Below, one piece after another: positions 25,995-36,983 of a DNA stretch of 64,000 nucleotides (its first letter is position 1; each line of letters begins with the position of its first letter). The notes below the pieces were generated by a model. The model worked only from the letters and a program-made list of their open reading frames with translations, ran no database searches and was not told where the DNA came from. The DNA is from Anaeramoeba flamelloides (Eukaryota; Metamonada; Anaeramoebidae): positions 4,831,501-4,895,500 of the forward strand of contig JANTQA010000036.1 of NCBI GenBank assembly GCA_027625915.1, given 5' to 3'. Both the position numbers and the translations under genes were made by a program.

Positions 25995-26311
25995 TTTTAG
26001 TAAGGTTGTGATGAAAAAGAAAAAGATGTCTGAAAAAGGAAAGATCTTGAATAGTTTTCAAACCATTCTACAGATATCTCAAGTCTTCCTTCGTTTGGGT
26101 GATCTTCAAGTGGTTCACCAATTTCTACTTTGATACCAGTAATAATATGTGTGTTGCCCAATTTAAAAAGGGATGATCCATTTGTTTGTGGAAGGTTCCC
26201 TGTTTGAAGTGTAATGTCGCGATAGTCAAACATTTCTCTACCATCGCTACGTATATTTTCTTTCAGACCAGATACAATAAATCTTCTTTCAAACCCAGAT
26301 ATGTTTTTCAT
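21227..26311 (-). CDS. RRP42: Exosome core subunit Rrp42 (EXOSC7), three exons
   Basis: A ring subunit of the 3'-5' RNA exosome with an RNase PH fold, catalytically inactive in eukaryotes. Exons on the minus strand: 26311-26064, 25885-25525, 21481-21227 (864 nt, 287 aa; human EXOSC7 is 291). Splice sites: TG/GTTTGA...TTAAAG/T (phase 2) and CAG/GTAAAA...AATAG/G (phase 0). Joined, the protein reads ENIRSDGRE, KLGNTHIITGIKVEIG, PNEGRLEISVECCPSASPEF, EGRGAED, DLKSLCI, WIIYIDVLVLDSDGNLFD and VDGYNIVDPTIQEES, colinear with EXOSC7 throughout. The start is the Met before KNISGFERR; upstream in-frame codons look non-coding. Intron 1 (25886-26063) holds a 33-base homopolymer. Intron 2 is 4,043 bases and contains at least three mobile-element relics, extreme for this gene set. 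Confidence 0.95.
21665..22530. mobile_element. Interspersed repeat, copy A, inside RRP42 intron 2
   Basis: Matches 52500-53320 in the same orientation, strongest at 22030-22130 (GATACTTGATTCAATCAAGG, vs CACTCAAGG in the other) and 22360-22420 (CTTCTTGTTATTCTTCTTCT). The left part is rich in GATATT/AATATC motifs. In the second copy those motifs reappear inverted at the right end, so this is probably a DNA element whose right end is missing here. No intact ORF. Confidence 0.55.
22740..22805 (-). other. tRNA-like fragment (A and B box), probably a pseudogene
   Basis: The minus strand contains a perfect internal B box/T-loop GGTTCGAATCC preceded at suitable distance by an A-box-like TGGACCAGTGATA. 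The T arm folds with four of five pairs, but the 3' acceptor strand (TAACCGC) has no 5' partner and the anticodon stem does not pair well. It is therefore not a working tRNA; it may be a tRNA-derived SINE head or a decayed gene. Confidence 0.35.
23646..25213. mobile_element. TTAA-flanked DNA element, copy A, 1.57 kb, inside RRP42 intron 2
   Basis: Flanked by TTAA at 23642-23645 and 25214-25217. The inverted ends are GGGTGTAAATACATTTTACC and the complement GGGAGTAGGTACATTTTAC. Interior matches 57075-58285. TTAA flanks with GGG ends resemble piggyBac-type target sites, but there is no transposase, so the assignment is by ends only. It carries a younger insertion at 24128-24468. Confidence 0.65.
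24128..24468. mobile_element. TA-flanked MITE nested in the TTAA element, 341 bp
   Basis: Inverted ends: CATTTCAAACCTGGTGC on the left and the same on the minus strand from the right, followed by CACGATTTAACTT; ~40 bases of inverted repeat. TA on both sides (24126-24127, 24469-24470). The second copy of the host repeat (near 57545) lacks it, giving an empty-site comparison that proves insertion. No ORF. Confidence 0.85.
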
Positions 26312-27198
26312 TTTTAAAAAAATGAAAATCAATTTTATGATTTTCATAATTGGTTGAAATTCTGGAAAACACTCAATATCTTTCACCTGAAGGGAAACAG
26401 TCTTTAAAACATCAATTCTTTAATAGTTATCTCTTTACTGATAAATTCTAATAAATTTCATTAAAATTTTTAGTTCAATTTCCCTTTTTATAAATCTTCG
26501 AACTGTTCCTTATCAAACAGTCTAGGTCAAAGAATATTTTGATGAACAGCTAATTTTACAGAGTTTATGAACATTTGAGTTCATAAAATGCTTTAGTCAA
26601 AGCTTGAGCTTAATAATTTCAAAAAGGAAATTCAAGTAAAAAATTCCAAACACAAATTGCAATTTATCAGTATTGATTGTGAATTACATGAGTAACCTTT
26701 TTATGATTAGGTTTGCAATTGCAATTTAAAGTATAAGGTGTTGCTATTCTGGTTTGGAGTGTGTTAAATCTCAAAAATATTTCTTCAGTAAGATCGAACA
26801 ACGATTAAAGGTAATTTTTTGATGGAATTTTTCGCCTCGTTTCTATGATTTATATGATTTCATTTCTATCAAAAAATTAAAAAGAAGGTTGGCAAAAACA
26901 ACTTTTTGTGATAATTTCTAGGAAGGTGAAAGTGTCAAACTTGAGACATTGTTGAGAAGTTTCTATTATCTATTTTTGATATGTGAGTTAGGTTAAGAAG
27001 GTTTATCATTTTCAATCAAGAAGTTGGAACAGATAAAAATGATAATAATTTTAGAATGTTTCTACGTTATTTTCTGGTTACACTTAATATTTGCAAAAAT
27101 AATGACAAATTCTTTGGTGTTGAATAGAATTAACTATCCTAATTTCTCAAAAAGAAAAATCTTTTTTCAATTTTTTAAAATATTATTTTTTTATCTAA
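26312..27198. other. Upstream flank of RRP42, nothing recognised
   Basis: AT-rich region containing the presumed RRP42 promoter close to 26312. A weak plus-strand frame (27024-27266) runs into the adjacent MITE and looks accidental. Confidence 0.4.
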
Positions 27199-27656
27199 CT
27201 GTTGAGAGAAAAACGTTGGACACAGAAAAATGCTTGGACAGCTTTTTTAATTGGGAACATTACTGAAAATGATTTTTAATTTCAATCGTTTGTGAAATAA
27301 CTAAAGAAAATAACAATAATCTACTTATTAGAATAACGATTAATGTGATTCTACTTTTTCAAAAGCTTATCTATTATAATCTAAAGCAAGTTTAAAAATT
27401 ACCATTTTCAGAATTAATAGTAAACTTTACTAAAACTTGGATTTTTGTTAAAATAGGATGATCTACTTTAGTTATCAACCATTCAAATGAGTATTCTCCA
27501 CAAACCACAGATTAATAAACTTGTAACAGCTTTAAACCTGTATTTATATAAAAGTCACCTAGTTATCAATAGGATTTGATTTTCAATTTTACTAATGTTC
27601 CCAATTAAAAATGCTTTCCAACCATTTTTCTGTGTCCAACATTTTTCTCTCAACAG
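27199..27656. mobile_element. MITE with CTGTTGAGAGAAAAA ends, copy 1, 458 bp
   Basis: Inverted ends CTGTTGAGAGAAAAA, then GTTGGACACAGAAAAATG, then the subterminal motif TTGGGAACATTACTGAAAAT on both strands. A TA follows the right end; AA precedes the left. The second copy at 35904-36344 is ~90% identical by eye, including the interior (CTTATTAGAATAA, ATAGGATTTGATTTTCAATT). Confidence 0.85.
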
Positions 27657-27775
27657 TAATAAAATTATTAATTTTCCCTAATTTAATTTTCATTTAGCTT
27701 GTTAGATTCAAAACTTTATAATCTTTCCCAGAACACCCCCATCCCATTTTGTACTGAAACAAAACATTAAGTTTT

Positions 27776-28050
27776 CAGAGAAAGAATATAAACAAAAAAA
27801 ATATCCAAAATAAGAATAGAACAAATAATTTATCATTTGGTCAAGAAAATAGTTCCTATTCAAAATCAGAGAATAAAATTTCTCTCAAAGATGTTTTTGG
27901 GAACTTTAACACAAGAAAAAAAACAAAAAGAAGCAACACAAAGAATCAACACAATTTTAAAAGAGAAAGTCACAACTTCTTTGTAAGAATTATTGTGGTT
28001 TCTGAATACATGGAAACCATTCAAGTATTCCAATTGGTCAGAAATCGTAG
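27776..28050 (+). CDS. Exon-like open segment, unidentified gene
   Basis: A frame without stops for ~92 codons lies between an acceptor-like TTTTCAG (27769-27775) and a donor-like CGTAG/GTAATG (~28050). It reads ...KISLKDVFGNFNTRKK... and FFVRIIVVSEYMETIQVFQL. There is no suitable ATG at its start, so it would be an internal or last exon. At this AT content such an open run by chance is unlikely, but I find no convincing partner exons and no family match. It may be a gene fragment. Confidence 0.35.
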
Positions 28051-28619
28051 GTAATGTGTATCTTAAAAGTTAGAGTTAGTTTTTGGAATGATATTCAATT
28101 TTTCTTATAGAAAAATATGATTATTTTTCTTTTTTGTTTTAAGGTTTCTTAATAATGAAGTTTGAGTTTACATATCTAAAAATTTCTTTTTAAATTTTTT
28201 CTTATAAAAAATTATATAAAATGAGTTTTTGATCATAATTGGAGAATATTTTAATGAACATGAATTCACAATTTAAATGAAGATTGGAACAAAAGGCCTT
28301 GAGACAAATACATAAATTACCAAAGGGTTTTTTAAGGTATATAACTCCTGAAACTGGAAAAAAAATTATCTGATATTTGGTGAATAATTAAATTGATTCT
28401 TAGCTAATTCATCTTTAACTTGTCATAGATTTTAATCGTGATTTTATACTGATATTTTTAAATAATTGTTTGAAAAGTTTAGGCTTTCTCTTTTCTTTGA
28501 GAATTTATTTTATACACAAGCTTCGAAAAAAGGATTTTATCAGTTTAACTGTTTAAAGAGACTTTTTGAAATTAGTAGATATAGAAAAAATACTTGGTAA
28601 AATACTTTTTTAAAAGTTG

Positions 28620-29140
28620 TGTTCGAAGATTTACAAAAAAGGAAATTGATATAATAATTTTTTTAATGTTTTTGAATTTATCAGTAGTGGTTAAAGAATG
28701 AATTTATTTTTTTTTTTTTATCTAATTCTAAATTGAAGGGTGTAAGATTAATTGGTTAAAAGATATTTAATAAATATCTGTTGATTTTTTTGGCTCCAAA
28801 ATTAAATAATCATTTCCCTTTTAGTCAAATAACTAAAAAAAAAAAAATTAATTTTTTTAAAAGCTCCACATAAAACAAAACATAAAGAAAAATTCCAATT
28901 GATAACCCAAACAAAATTTTATTTTTAATTAACTGAACTTCTAACCTATTGTCCTTAAGGCAATTTAATTCAGATTTTGGAAGAAATAAATAATTTCTTT
29001 TTTTAATTAATATTAAACAAGTTTTACAATACAGACCAAATTCAAGATTGATTATTTAAGTGAAAAAATAATATCTCACCAAACCCAATACAAGAAAATC
29101 TTTTTTTAAAGTAAAACAGATTATTGTAACTTAAAGTACA
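28620..29140. repeat. Diverged relative of the 9.6-kb foldback
   Basis: 28860-29130 lines up with the right arm at 9890-10165 (AGCTCCACATAAAACAAAAC vs CGCTCCCAATAAAACCAAAC; TACAAGAAAATCTTTTTTTA vs CACAAGATAATCTTTTTTTC). 28735-28800 is roughly the inverted counterpart (GAAGGGTGTAAGATTAATTG). Older than the first copy. Confidence 0.5.
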
Positions 29141-29187
29141 AAATATCAACACAATTTAATGACAACAACAATTCCCAAAATAAAGTA

Positions 29188-29963
29188 AACTCCATTTCAA
29201 AATAATTGTTCCATTAAAAATCAAATTTTGGAAAGAAGTATTTTGATTAATTGGAGTTATCTATTATAATAAAAAAAATCCTATTCTAATATTCAGTTAG
29301 ATATAAACTAAATTCAAAAAATAGGGGCCCAAATTTCGAGATCTCGTTCTAGAATCATTGAATTTCAATATGATGTTGGGCAGTTGATTAATGATGTAAT
29401 TTAAATAAAATTTTCTACTTCATAATTTACTAACCAAACTTTTGACTGAAAAATTGGAAGAAAATAAAAAAAATTTTCAAACAATCAGATGACAATTTGA
29501 TTTTTTTTTGTTTGTTAGTTTTTTCAATCAAATAATTTCAGATGTCAATTTTTCTTCACTGATTTACATTTAATATTTTTACATGTTGAAAAATTTCAAT
29601 TTAATTCTCAATCAAATTACTCTTACAACCGAAAAAAATTCGATAATATCCAGATGTTGTAAAATTTTGGATGATTTTTTTAGCCATATTTTGGTACAAA
29701 AAATGAAATAGATTTTGTTCAACGTATAAAAATTTTTAAAGAAGACACCTTGTTAGTATTTGTTCTTCTGATGATTATCCATCAACTTCTAGTTTATTGA
29801 TGATTATTTACAGGGTTCCTCATATAATTAGTTTTCCTGAGTATCATTTGAAAAACTGGGACCTTATTTTTCGAAAGTAGTTTACTAGAAATATTTGTTT
29901 TTTGTCTAGAAATAAAATAAAAAAAGTAAAAAAAAATTAGGCAATTTATTATGAAATTTAGTT
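29188..29963. mobile_element. TA-flanked MITE, diverged copy, ~776 bp
   Basis: Left end after TA: AACTCCATTTCAAAATAATT; right end complement AACTAAATTTCATAATAAAT before TA (29964-29965). Same family as 36984-37496 and 62440-62954 (shared ATCAAATTTT, GTTATCTATTATAATA, ATTTTTTGTCTA blocks), with an extra unrelated ~500 bases in the middle. Confidence 0.55.
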
Positions 29964-30855
29964 TATAAATTCAGATTCTACAAAAAGAATGATAAACTTG
30001 AAACAAAATTTAAAGCACAAAAAAAATTCCTAAACAAATTTAAGAATTAGAATCCTATAAAAATAATTTGTGTAAAAAAAAATATTCTTAAAAAAAGATA
30101 ACTTAATTTGTGTACTTTTTTGGTTATATTTCAATCAAAGTTTTTACTGTAAAGTGATACTGGCTGTTTTTAAATTTCATTTATCAATAGTAAAAGGATT
30201 TTCAAGTGTACTCAAATACAATAACGAATTAAATTTTGTTTCGAATATTTCTTATTTTTATTTTGAATTAATTATTGAATTACTTTCACATCTTGTAAAC
30301 TGAGTAGAATATTTGATCTTTTTTTTTTTTTTTGAATTATTCTCAAAGTAACTCAGTCCCTTTTCAAAATTTCTTTCATTTATTGTCTACAAACAAAAAG
30401 TTATTTCTCATTTTTCTTTTTAATTATAAATATTTATTTAGATTTTTTTAACTCGAAAAAAAACCAATTTATGTGTAATATTTGATTCCACAAATAAGGT
30501 TCACAGAATATCAGTTGGTTTTTGTTGGTTTTCTTTTGGTTGTTGTATTCTCTTTTTTTTTTGCAGATCTTAATTTTGAAAAAGTGATTACAATAGTAGA
30601 TGAATTATTCTTTCAACTTGATCAAAATTAAATTTGTTTTTTTCTTTCCTTCTCTCAATTGTTGAAATAGATTAAGAGGTGTTTTTCAACAAGAATTTTT
30701 CCCAATGAAAAATATTCGCTTTTCAAAATATTATCAATTAAAGACGATTTTCTTTCAAAATTAATAATTCAATTTTATAAAATACTATTTTATTATATTT
30801 CGATTTGTGAAACCTTTAAAATCAAGAAATAGTTAAATAACAAGAAAAGATCCAA
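29964..30855. other. Upstream flank of the Rab gene
   Basis: AT-rich, no ORF or repeat recognised. The presumed promoter and leader of the Rab gene lie in the last few hundred bases. Confidence 0.4.
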
Positions 30856-32603
30856 ATGTTTATGAAGAATTTAATTTTTAAAATTATTGTTATCGGGGAT
30901 GTTGCTGTTGGTAAAACAAGCTTGTGTAATAGGTTTACACAAAATAGGTTTAACAATGTTCATAGTTCAACTATGGTTGTCAATTTTCGAACAAAATTAC
31001 TATTAGTTGGTGATGAATATATCAAATTACATTTGTGGGTTTATTTTTCAAAACAATTTATTTTTTTTTGGTTTTAATCTTTTTTTTCAATTTTCTTCTG
31101 CTTTATTCAACTTTCCAATTTATCACTATACTATTTTAGGACACAGCCGGAACAGAAACTTTTCGATCAGTAACTCGTTCATATTACAGGGGTTCTGTAG
31201 CAGCATTATTGGTTTATGATATTACAAGTAGAGAGACGTTTTCTCATGTGGTCAGATGGCTTGAGGACACTTACAACCATGGTAATAAAAATATCAAAGT
31301 CCTTTTAGTTGGCAATAAAAGTGATCTAGAGACTCAAAGATGTGTTTCAACAGAGGAAGGTATTAATTTTGCAGTTGATAACAAGATCGATTTTATTGAA
31401 ACAAGTGCTAAAGAAGGAAATAATGTCAAAATGGTAAGTTTAATGATAATTTATTATTATTTTTATTTTTTGTAGGTCAAACAAAAATGGTATTTGATAA
31501 AAGGATTTAATACCCATTTAGGAGGTGTTATTAAAAAAATTGTCTCAGCTTGATTCCTGCTATTAGAACAACAATAAACATAGTATTTATTTTGTTTTGA
31601 TATTTTTATACAGTCAGTTCCGCATATCAGAATTCGACTTTCAACAAAATTTAAGAAACAAAAAAATCTCAAATTATGGCACAAAATTTTGATAAATTTT
31701 TTTTTTATACAATCTATTTTACTAGAATTTGAAATTTTTGTGCCTTAATTTGAGATTTTTTTGTTTCTTAAATTTCGTTGAAAGTTTGTGCCTTAAAAAT
31801 GGAACAGACTGTATAGGGATCACTTATTCACAAGAAATTTGCGATAAGAGTTTTAAAATAGATTTTAATAATGTGTGTGTTATTTATTTTTCAGTTGCAT
31901 TGATTGATCAGTGAAAAATAGGTCAAAAAAACTTTCAAAAAACTTTTAGAAAATTTTCATTTTTACTACCATTTTATAATTAATACTAATTTGATAATTT
32001 TTTAACCATTGAAAATTTTTTTCATGATTACTAATATAATTTTTTAAGTTTTTTATTTCACAAATTATTTCCTCATTCAAATTTTATAAAAACTTGGATT
32101 TCAATTACTTTTTTCTTTTTTTGTATTTTTATTAGGTATTTGAGAGGATTTCAAGAAAAATATATCAACAATATAAACTTGGCAAAATAAATAAGAATCT
32201 CGTAAGAATTTCGTCTTATTAAACAATTATATACAGTATCAATTAAATAATAATTATTATTACCATTCTACAGTCAGTTTCACTTTTAAGGCACAAACTT
32301 TCAACGAAATTCAAGGCACAAAAAAAATCTCAAATTAAAGCACAAAATTCAAATTCTAGTAAAAATAAATTGTAAAAAATGAAATTCCAAATTTTGTGCC
32401 TTAATTTGAGATTTTTTTTTGGGCTAAAATTTCGTTGAAAGTTTGTGCCTTGTAAGTGAAACTGACTGTAATAATATTTGATCTTTTATCCTTTTCATGA
32501 ATAGATTGAACATGGAATCCGATTAAATAATATTTATGAAACTGAAAATCAAGATAGAGAGGAAAATATTAAGAAAAATTCCCAGAAAAAATGCTGTTAT
32601 TAA
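30856..32603 (+). CDS. Rab-family small GTPase, four exons, atypical switch residues
   Basis: A membrane-traffic GTPase of 213 aa. Exons: 30856-31038, 31140-31433, 32136-32201, 32505-32603, all junctions phase 0; introns of 101, 702 and 303 bases with donors GTTTAT, GTAAGT, GTAAGA and TAG acceptors. Motifs: P-loop GDVAVGKTS (residues 14-22), switch I STMVVNF, G3 WDTAGTE, Rab motif YYRGSVAALLVYDITSRETF, G4 GNKSD, G5 ETSAK, C-terminal KKCCY for geranylgeranylation. The layout and YDITSRETF...W resemble the Rab2/4/14 branch. Two departures: the catalytic Gln of DTAGQE is Thr, and switch I has V for the usual Gly. Both would be expected to alter GTP hydrolysis or effector choice. Introns 2 and 3 each carry a MITE of the same family. 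Confidence 0.96.
31611..31811. mobile_element. CAGTCAGTT-type MITE in Rab intron 2, 201 bp
   Basis: Starts CAGTCAGTTCC and ends GGAACAGACTG, with TA on both sides (31609-31610, 31812-31813). The whole element is nearly palindromic (arms share TTCAACAAAATTTAAGAAAC, CTCAAATTA..GGCACAAAAT). TA duplication and CAGT ends fit Tc1/mariner MITEs. No ORF of its own. Confidence 0.9.
32271..32468. mobile_element. CAGTCAGTT-type MITE in Rab intron 3, 198 bp
   Basis: Starts CAGTCAGTTTCACTTTTAAG and ends with its complement ...ACTGACTG, flanked by TA. Same family as 31611-31811 (shared ACTTTCAACGAAATT, AAATCTCAAATTAA). Nearly a perfect hairpin. It lies 36 bases before the acceptor of exon 4. Confidence 0.92.
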
Positions 32604-35180
32604 TTAGAAAATTTATTTTGTTAATTAAATTGAAAATTCTTTATTTATATATATTTATATTAATTCTATAATGAATTCAAAAATATTCGAGAAAGGTTTG
32701 GAAATCGAAAGTTTGATAACTTTTGTATATCAGAAGGTCTATTAAAACATATAAATTTCTAGTCTTTTTTAATTTTGTTTTAATAATAAATTGGCTACTA
32801 CTTTGTTAAATAATAAATAATTTCTTTCTTTCTTTTTTTTTTTTATTGTTCTTTATTTTTTAAAAATGTTGAATTTTTAATTTCTTTAATTCCCAGACAA
32901 TTTTTTCTCATATCTTTTCTCTGAATCTATAATAATTTTGAATTATAATAAAATCTAGAGAATAATTTTTTTTCAATTAGTTTGTATTGTCTTTTATTTA
33001 TATTTCTTCCTACAAATTCAATGTTATCAACAGTTTTATATTTATCGGGAAAATTATTAAATTTCAAAATTGATCAAATTCTCATTTTTTTCAAAATAGT
33101 CAATTCAATTAAAATATATTGTCTGTACGTATTTAAAACTCCTTTATAGGTAGGTTAAGGTATGTGGTAGGGTAGGTTAGAGTATGTTCGAGCAAATTTA
33201 GGTGGTTTGAATGTTATGCTTGAAAATTTTGTCAAGGGTTTTGAAAAAAAACTAATTGAGAGACGAATTACAATTTTCCAACTTGTTTTAAGGATAAAAA
33301 AATTCACACTTAACTTTTTGTGTTAAAATTGATTTTTGAACAAATTTTTAAAAATATCTAGTATTGATGGTTTTAAATTTTTGAATTTTCTACAATTTAA
33401 GTCATAAAATACTAACAATCGAAAAATAATCTTTTCTATTTTTCCGCTTATAAAAAAAACTATTAAAAACTTTCATTCCAAAAATAATAATCAAAAAACT
33501 CTTTATTTAAGATAGATTATAAAATTTCAACAATAGTCCAATTTCAAAATTGACCAAATTGAAATTTTTCATATTTTTATACATTTGTGAATATAGTTTT
33601 ATTCATGGGAATTTTATTGTTTTTTTTTCTTAGTTTACACATCTTCAATATTGTAAAAAATGTGGATTATTTTATTTTTCTTTATTTTTTAAAATTTTCA
33701 TTTGGGATGTATTTATATCCTAAACTGGTAATAGACAAATAACAGTAATATCTGAATGTTAATTGATCCAGACTAAATGCTTTATTTTTTTGTAAATAAG
33801 GTTATCAAAATATTCAAAAAAAAAAAATGAAAAAAACAATATTATAGTAGTGAAATCAATACTGACATGAAAAAAATAGCGTGAAAGATTTTTAATTGTG
33901 AATATTAGATAAAATTTTTGTTTAATTGCTTTTATTTTCATTCAAATCCTTTTTATAAATAACCTAATTTTTTTTTCTGAACCTAGTCATAACCCCCCCC
34001 AAAGTACATTAAAGTAGGTGTGTCTATTGAATACTCAGGTGTAGGTTTTGATAAAATATATAGATCTACTTTAATTGAAAAACAATGAAGGTTATATAAA
34101 GGTTTTCAAGAGTTTGGAAAATGATAAATTTTTTTCTTGTTTTTTGATTGATTGGATAGTATTTTGAATAAGTATAATTTCATTCATTATCATTTGAATA
34201 AGTAGATGAGTTATAATTTAAAAAGTTTGTATACAATCATAAAAATAAAAAATATTTGATTCTAAATAAAAGAAATTACATAACCATTTTCAGAATATTC
34301 AAAATTAAAAATCTTGTATGGAATTTTTTTTACTTTTTTAATCGGTATTTGAAAAATATGTTACAAATACTTTGGCTGAAATAAAGTTTAGATATATAAA
34401 CTATTTTTCATAAATTTTGACTCACTTTATAATGTTAATGGGAGTTGTGTTGAGGGTTTATTCCAGTATTCTTAACAAAAAATATTTTCAAATTTTTGGA
34501 TCAGAATCATTTTTTCTAATTTTGCAAATTTTAGTTTTGCTTTTTCAAATTTTTGTTTTTCTTTTTCTTTTTCTTTTAAATAATTTTTCTTTTTTTTGTT
34601 TATTTTCTTGTTTTTTATTTTTTTTGCAAAAGATCATCTGGAAAAAAAAAAGAGATCTTCGAAAAGACAAATAATCACTAAGAAAATTGAGAATGTAATG
34701 TCTTTGAAAATGGATTAAATTATTCATAAAAAATATTGTTGTTCAACTTTTTTTCAGTGAAAGTTCAGTAATAAAAAATGGGTAATGCTCATTTCAAAAA
34801 ATTGTGACTCACTTTTTTTTAGTTTTTGGTTTTATTTTTTTTTAATTTTTAATATATCAGGCTTTTATAGATTTAGAATGACTTAAAAGAGAAATAGAAA
34901 TCATATTTAGTTATTAATTGTTCTTGAATACTAAAGGATAAATTTTTTTTTTCAATTTATTATTTCAGGTGAGTCACAATTTTTGAAAAAGAGTTTATAT
35001 ATATATATAAATATTCTTGAAATAAAATTTTTCATTCATTTATGAAAAAAATTTACGAATATGTAAGGTAAAAAAAGGAAATATGGATATTCTATACTTC
35101 AATTCTAAATTATTAATTGCCATAATTAAATTTTTTTTTAAAAAAATCTTATTTTGTTATTTTATTGATGAAAGACTTTT
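32604..35180. other. Long gene-free stretch
   Basis: AT-rich DNA (~2.6 kb). A short G-rich patch with GGTAGGTTA-like words lies at 33148-33180 and eight C in a row near 33990; neither forms a recognisable motif. ORFs here are low-complexity Phe/Leu readings of T runs. Confidence 0.5.
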
Positions 35181-35730
35181 AAATTACACTTATATGCCCT
35201 TTTACGTACATTTCCTATAAGGTAATTTAAGCATAAAAGTATTGATTTCACCATTTTTCTAGGGGAATATACTCCCATTTTTTTTGATGTTCCAAAAGGA
35301 AAAAATTGAAAAGAAAAAAGGAAAAAGAACAGAAAAAAAAAAAAAAAGATATTAAAAAGGGTTTTTAAGAAGTGTGTGGTAAAAAAATCAAAAAAAAAAA
35401 AAAAAAAACAATCAATGCTATCTTTAATTGAGGTCTCCCGAAATCACAGCCAAAATAATTTTGTTTAATTTAATATGATAATTGATCATTAATGTTTATT
35501 TTGGGTATAGTTATATAATTGTTGTAATTTTATTTTTTTTTGAGCTTAAAATTCCAAAAAGATTTGGTCATTTTTAGACTTTATTTTTCCATTTTTATTT
35601 TCAAGTTACTCATACGTACGTGTTTCAGTGTGTCGTATAAGCAAGCAACTACTTGATCTTTTTCCTTTGTGACTATTCTTACCATCATAAAGAATATTTA
35701 GACAGTGGAAAAAAGGAAAATGAATTAAAA
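35181..35730 (-). mobile_element. SINE-like element with LINE 3' tail, minus copy
   Basis: Reverse-oriented sister of 20330-20882 (see there). The 3' tail at 35181-35270 again carries the TTACAC end, followed inward by the TTAAGCATAAAA...TTTCAC block seen in the LINE at 10290-10325. Confidence 0.6.
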
Positions 35731-35903
35731 AAAAAAAATCATATTAATCAATTCCAGAAATAATACCAAATTAAAAACATTTACTAATTGAAATGATAAC
35801 AGTTATTTATAGATTTCAGTGGCTTTAAAACAAAAAATAAATAATTATGAATACGAATAAATCATCGGCATGTTAAAAAATTGGAGTGAGAGAAATAAGT
35901 TTA

Positions 35904-36344
35904 CTATTGAGAGAAAAATAGTTGGACAGCAATTTTAATTGGAAACATTACTGAAAATGATTTTTAATTTCTTTCGTTTCTGAAATAACTAAAGAAAATA
36001 GGTATAATCTACTTATTAGAATAATGATTAATGTAATTCTACCTTTTCAAAACCTTATCTCTTTTAATACTAGCAAGTTTAAAAATTACCATTTTCAGAA
36101 TTAATAGTAAACTTTACTAAAACTTGGATTTTTGTTAAAATAGTATGATCTACTTTTAGTTATCAACCATTCAAATTAGTATTCTACACACACCACAGAT
36201 TAATGAACTACAAATAATTTTAAACCTGGATTTATATAAAATTCATTTAGTTATCAATAGGATTTGATTTTCAATTTTACTAATGTTCCCAATTAAAAAT
36301 GGTATCCAACCATTTATCTGTGTCCAACATTTTTCTCTCAACAG
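35904..36344. mobile_element. MITE with CTATTGAGAGAAAAA ends, copy 2, 441 bp
   Basis: Close relative of 27199-27656 with TA on both sides (35902-35903, 36345-36346). It abuts the decayed LINE segment to its right. Confidence 0.88.
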
Positions 36345-36345
36345 T

Positions 36346-36982
36346 AAAAGATGATTTGACACAATTAGATTTTGAAAGAATTGATCAATTTATCAATAAA
36401 TCAGTCACAAATTTCTTTACAAATTAATATCCATTCACAACGATTAATTCATAAAACTGAAGCAAAAATTGATCTTGCTAGATTAAAAGTATACCGAAGA
36501 TAATATAAATTGATAGAAAAATTAGATTTCTTAAATTTAAAAAAATTAAAAACAATACTAAATTTTCGAACACTGGAAAATGAAAATATTAATTGGCACA
36601 CTAAGGGATTAAAATTATTAGATTTAGAATTAAAAGTTTTTCGATTAACCGAATTTGAAAATTCGCCTAGTTGGAAAGTTCAACAATATCTAAAAATTAT
36701 AAAACAACAAAATTGCAATTTCAAATAATAAAAATATTTAAACTGGAAAGCTTCAAAAACAATTCTACAATTTCAAAAATTTTACTAATTGTTTAAATAT
36801 GTACTCTTATGTAACAAGTAAAAATAAAAATAAAAATTGTGATTTGTATAAAGAAAAGTTAAATATTGATATCATTGAAGATTTCATTCATTTTTTATGG
36901 GAATGTTCAGGGGATAAAATAAATCGAAAAATCTGGATATTGAATTTTTTGAAAAAAAATAAAAAAACTAATAATATCTAAT
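36346..36982 (+). mobile_element. LINE fragment of a second type, ORF2 C-terminus
   Basis: Plus-strand frames broken by stops read DFERIDQFINKSVTNFF, then WHTKGLKLLDLELKVFRL, and finally a zinc-knuckle-like CDLY...EDFIHFLWECSGD (the second Cys is Tyr). This order resembles the region after the RT in LINE ORF2. Unlike the other LINE family here, it has no shared TTACAC tail. It is bounded exactly by MITEs at 36344 and 36984. Confidence 0.5.
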
Positions 36983-36983
36983 A

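Noticed and set aside
33148-33180. GGTTAGG-like words suggesting an internal telomere repeat
   Set aside because: Only a few irregular words and no tandem periodicity.
34417-34727. Open frames on both strands at 34.4-34.7 kb
   Set aside because: Phe/Leu- and Lys-rich readings of a T-rich tract with no splice context or family resemblance.
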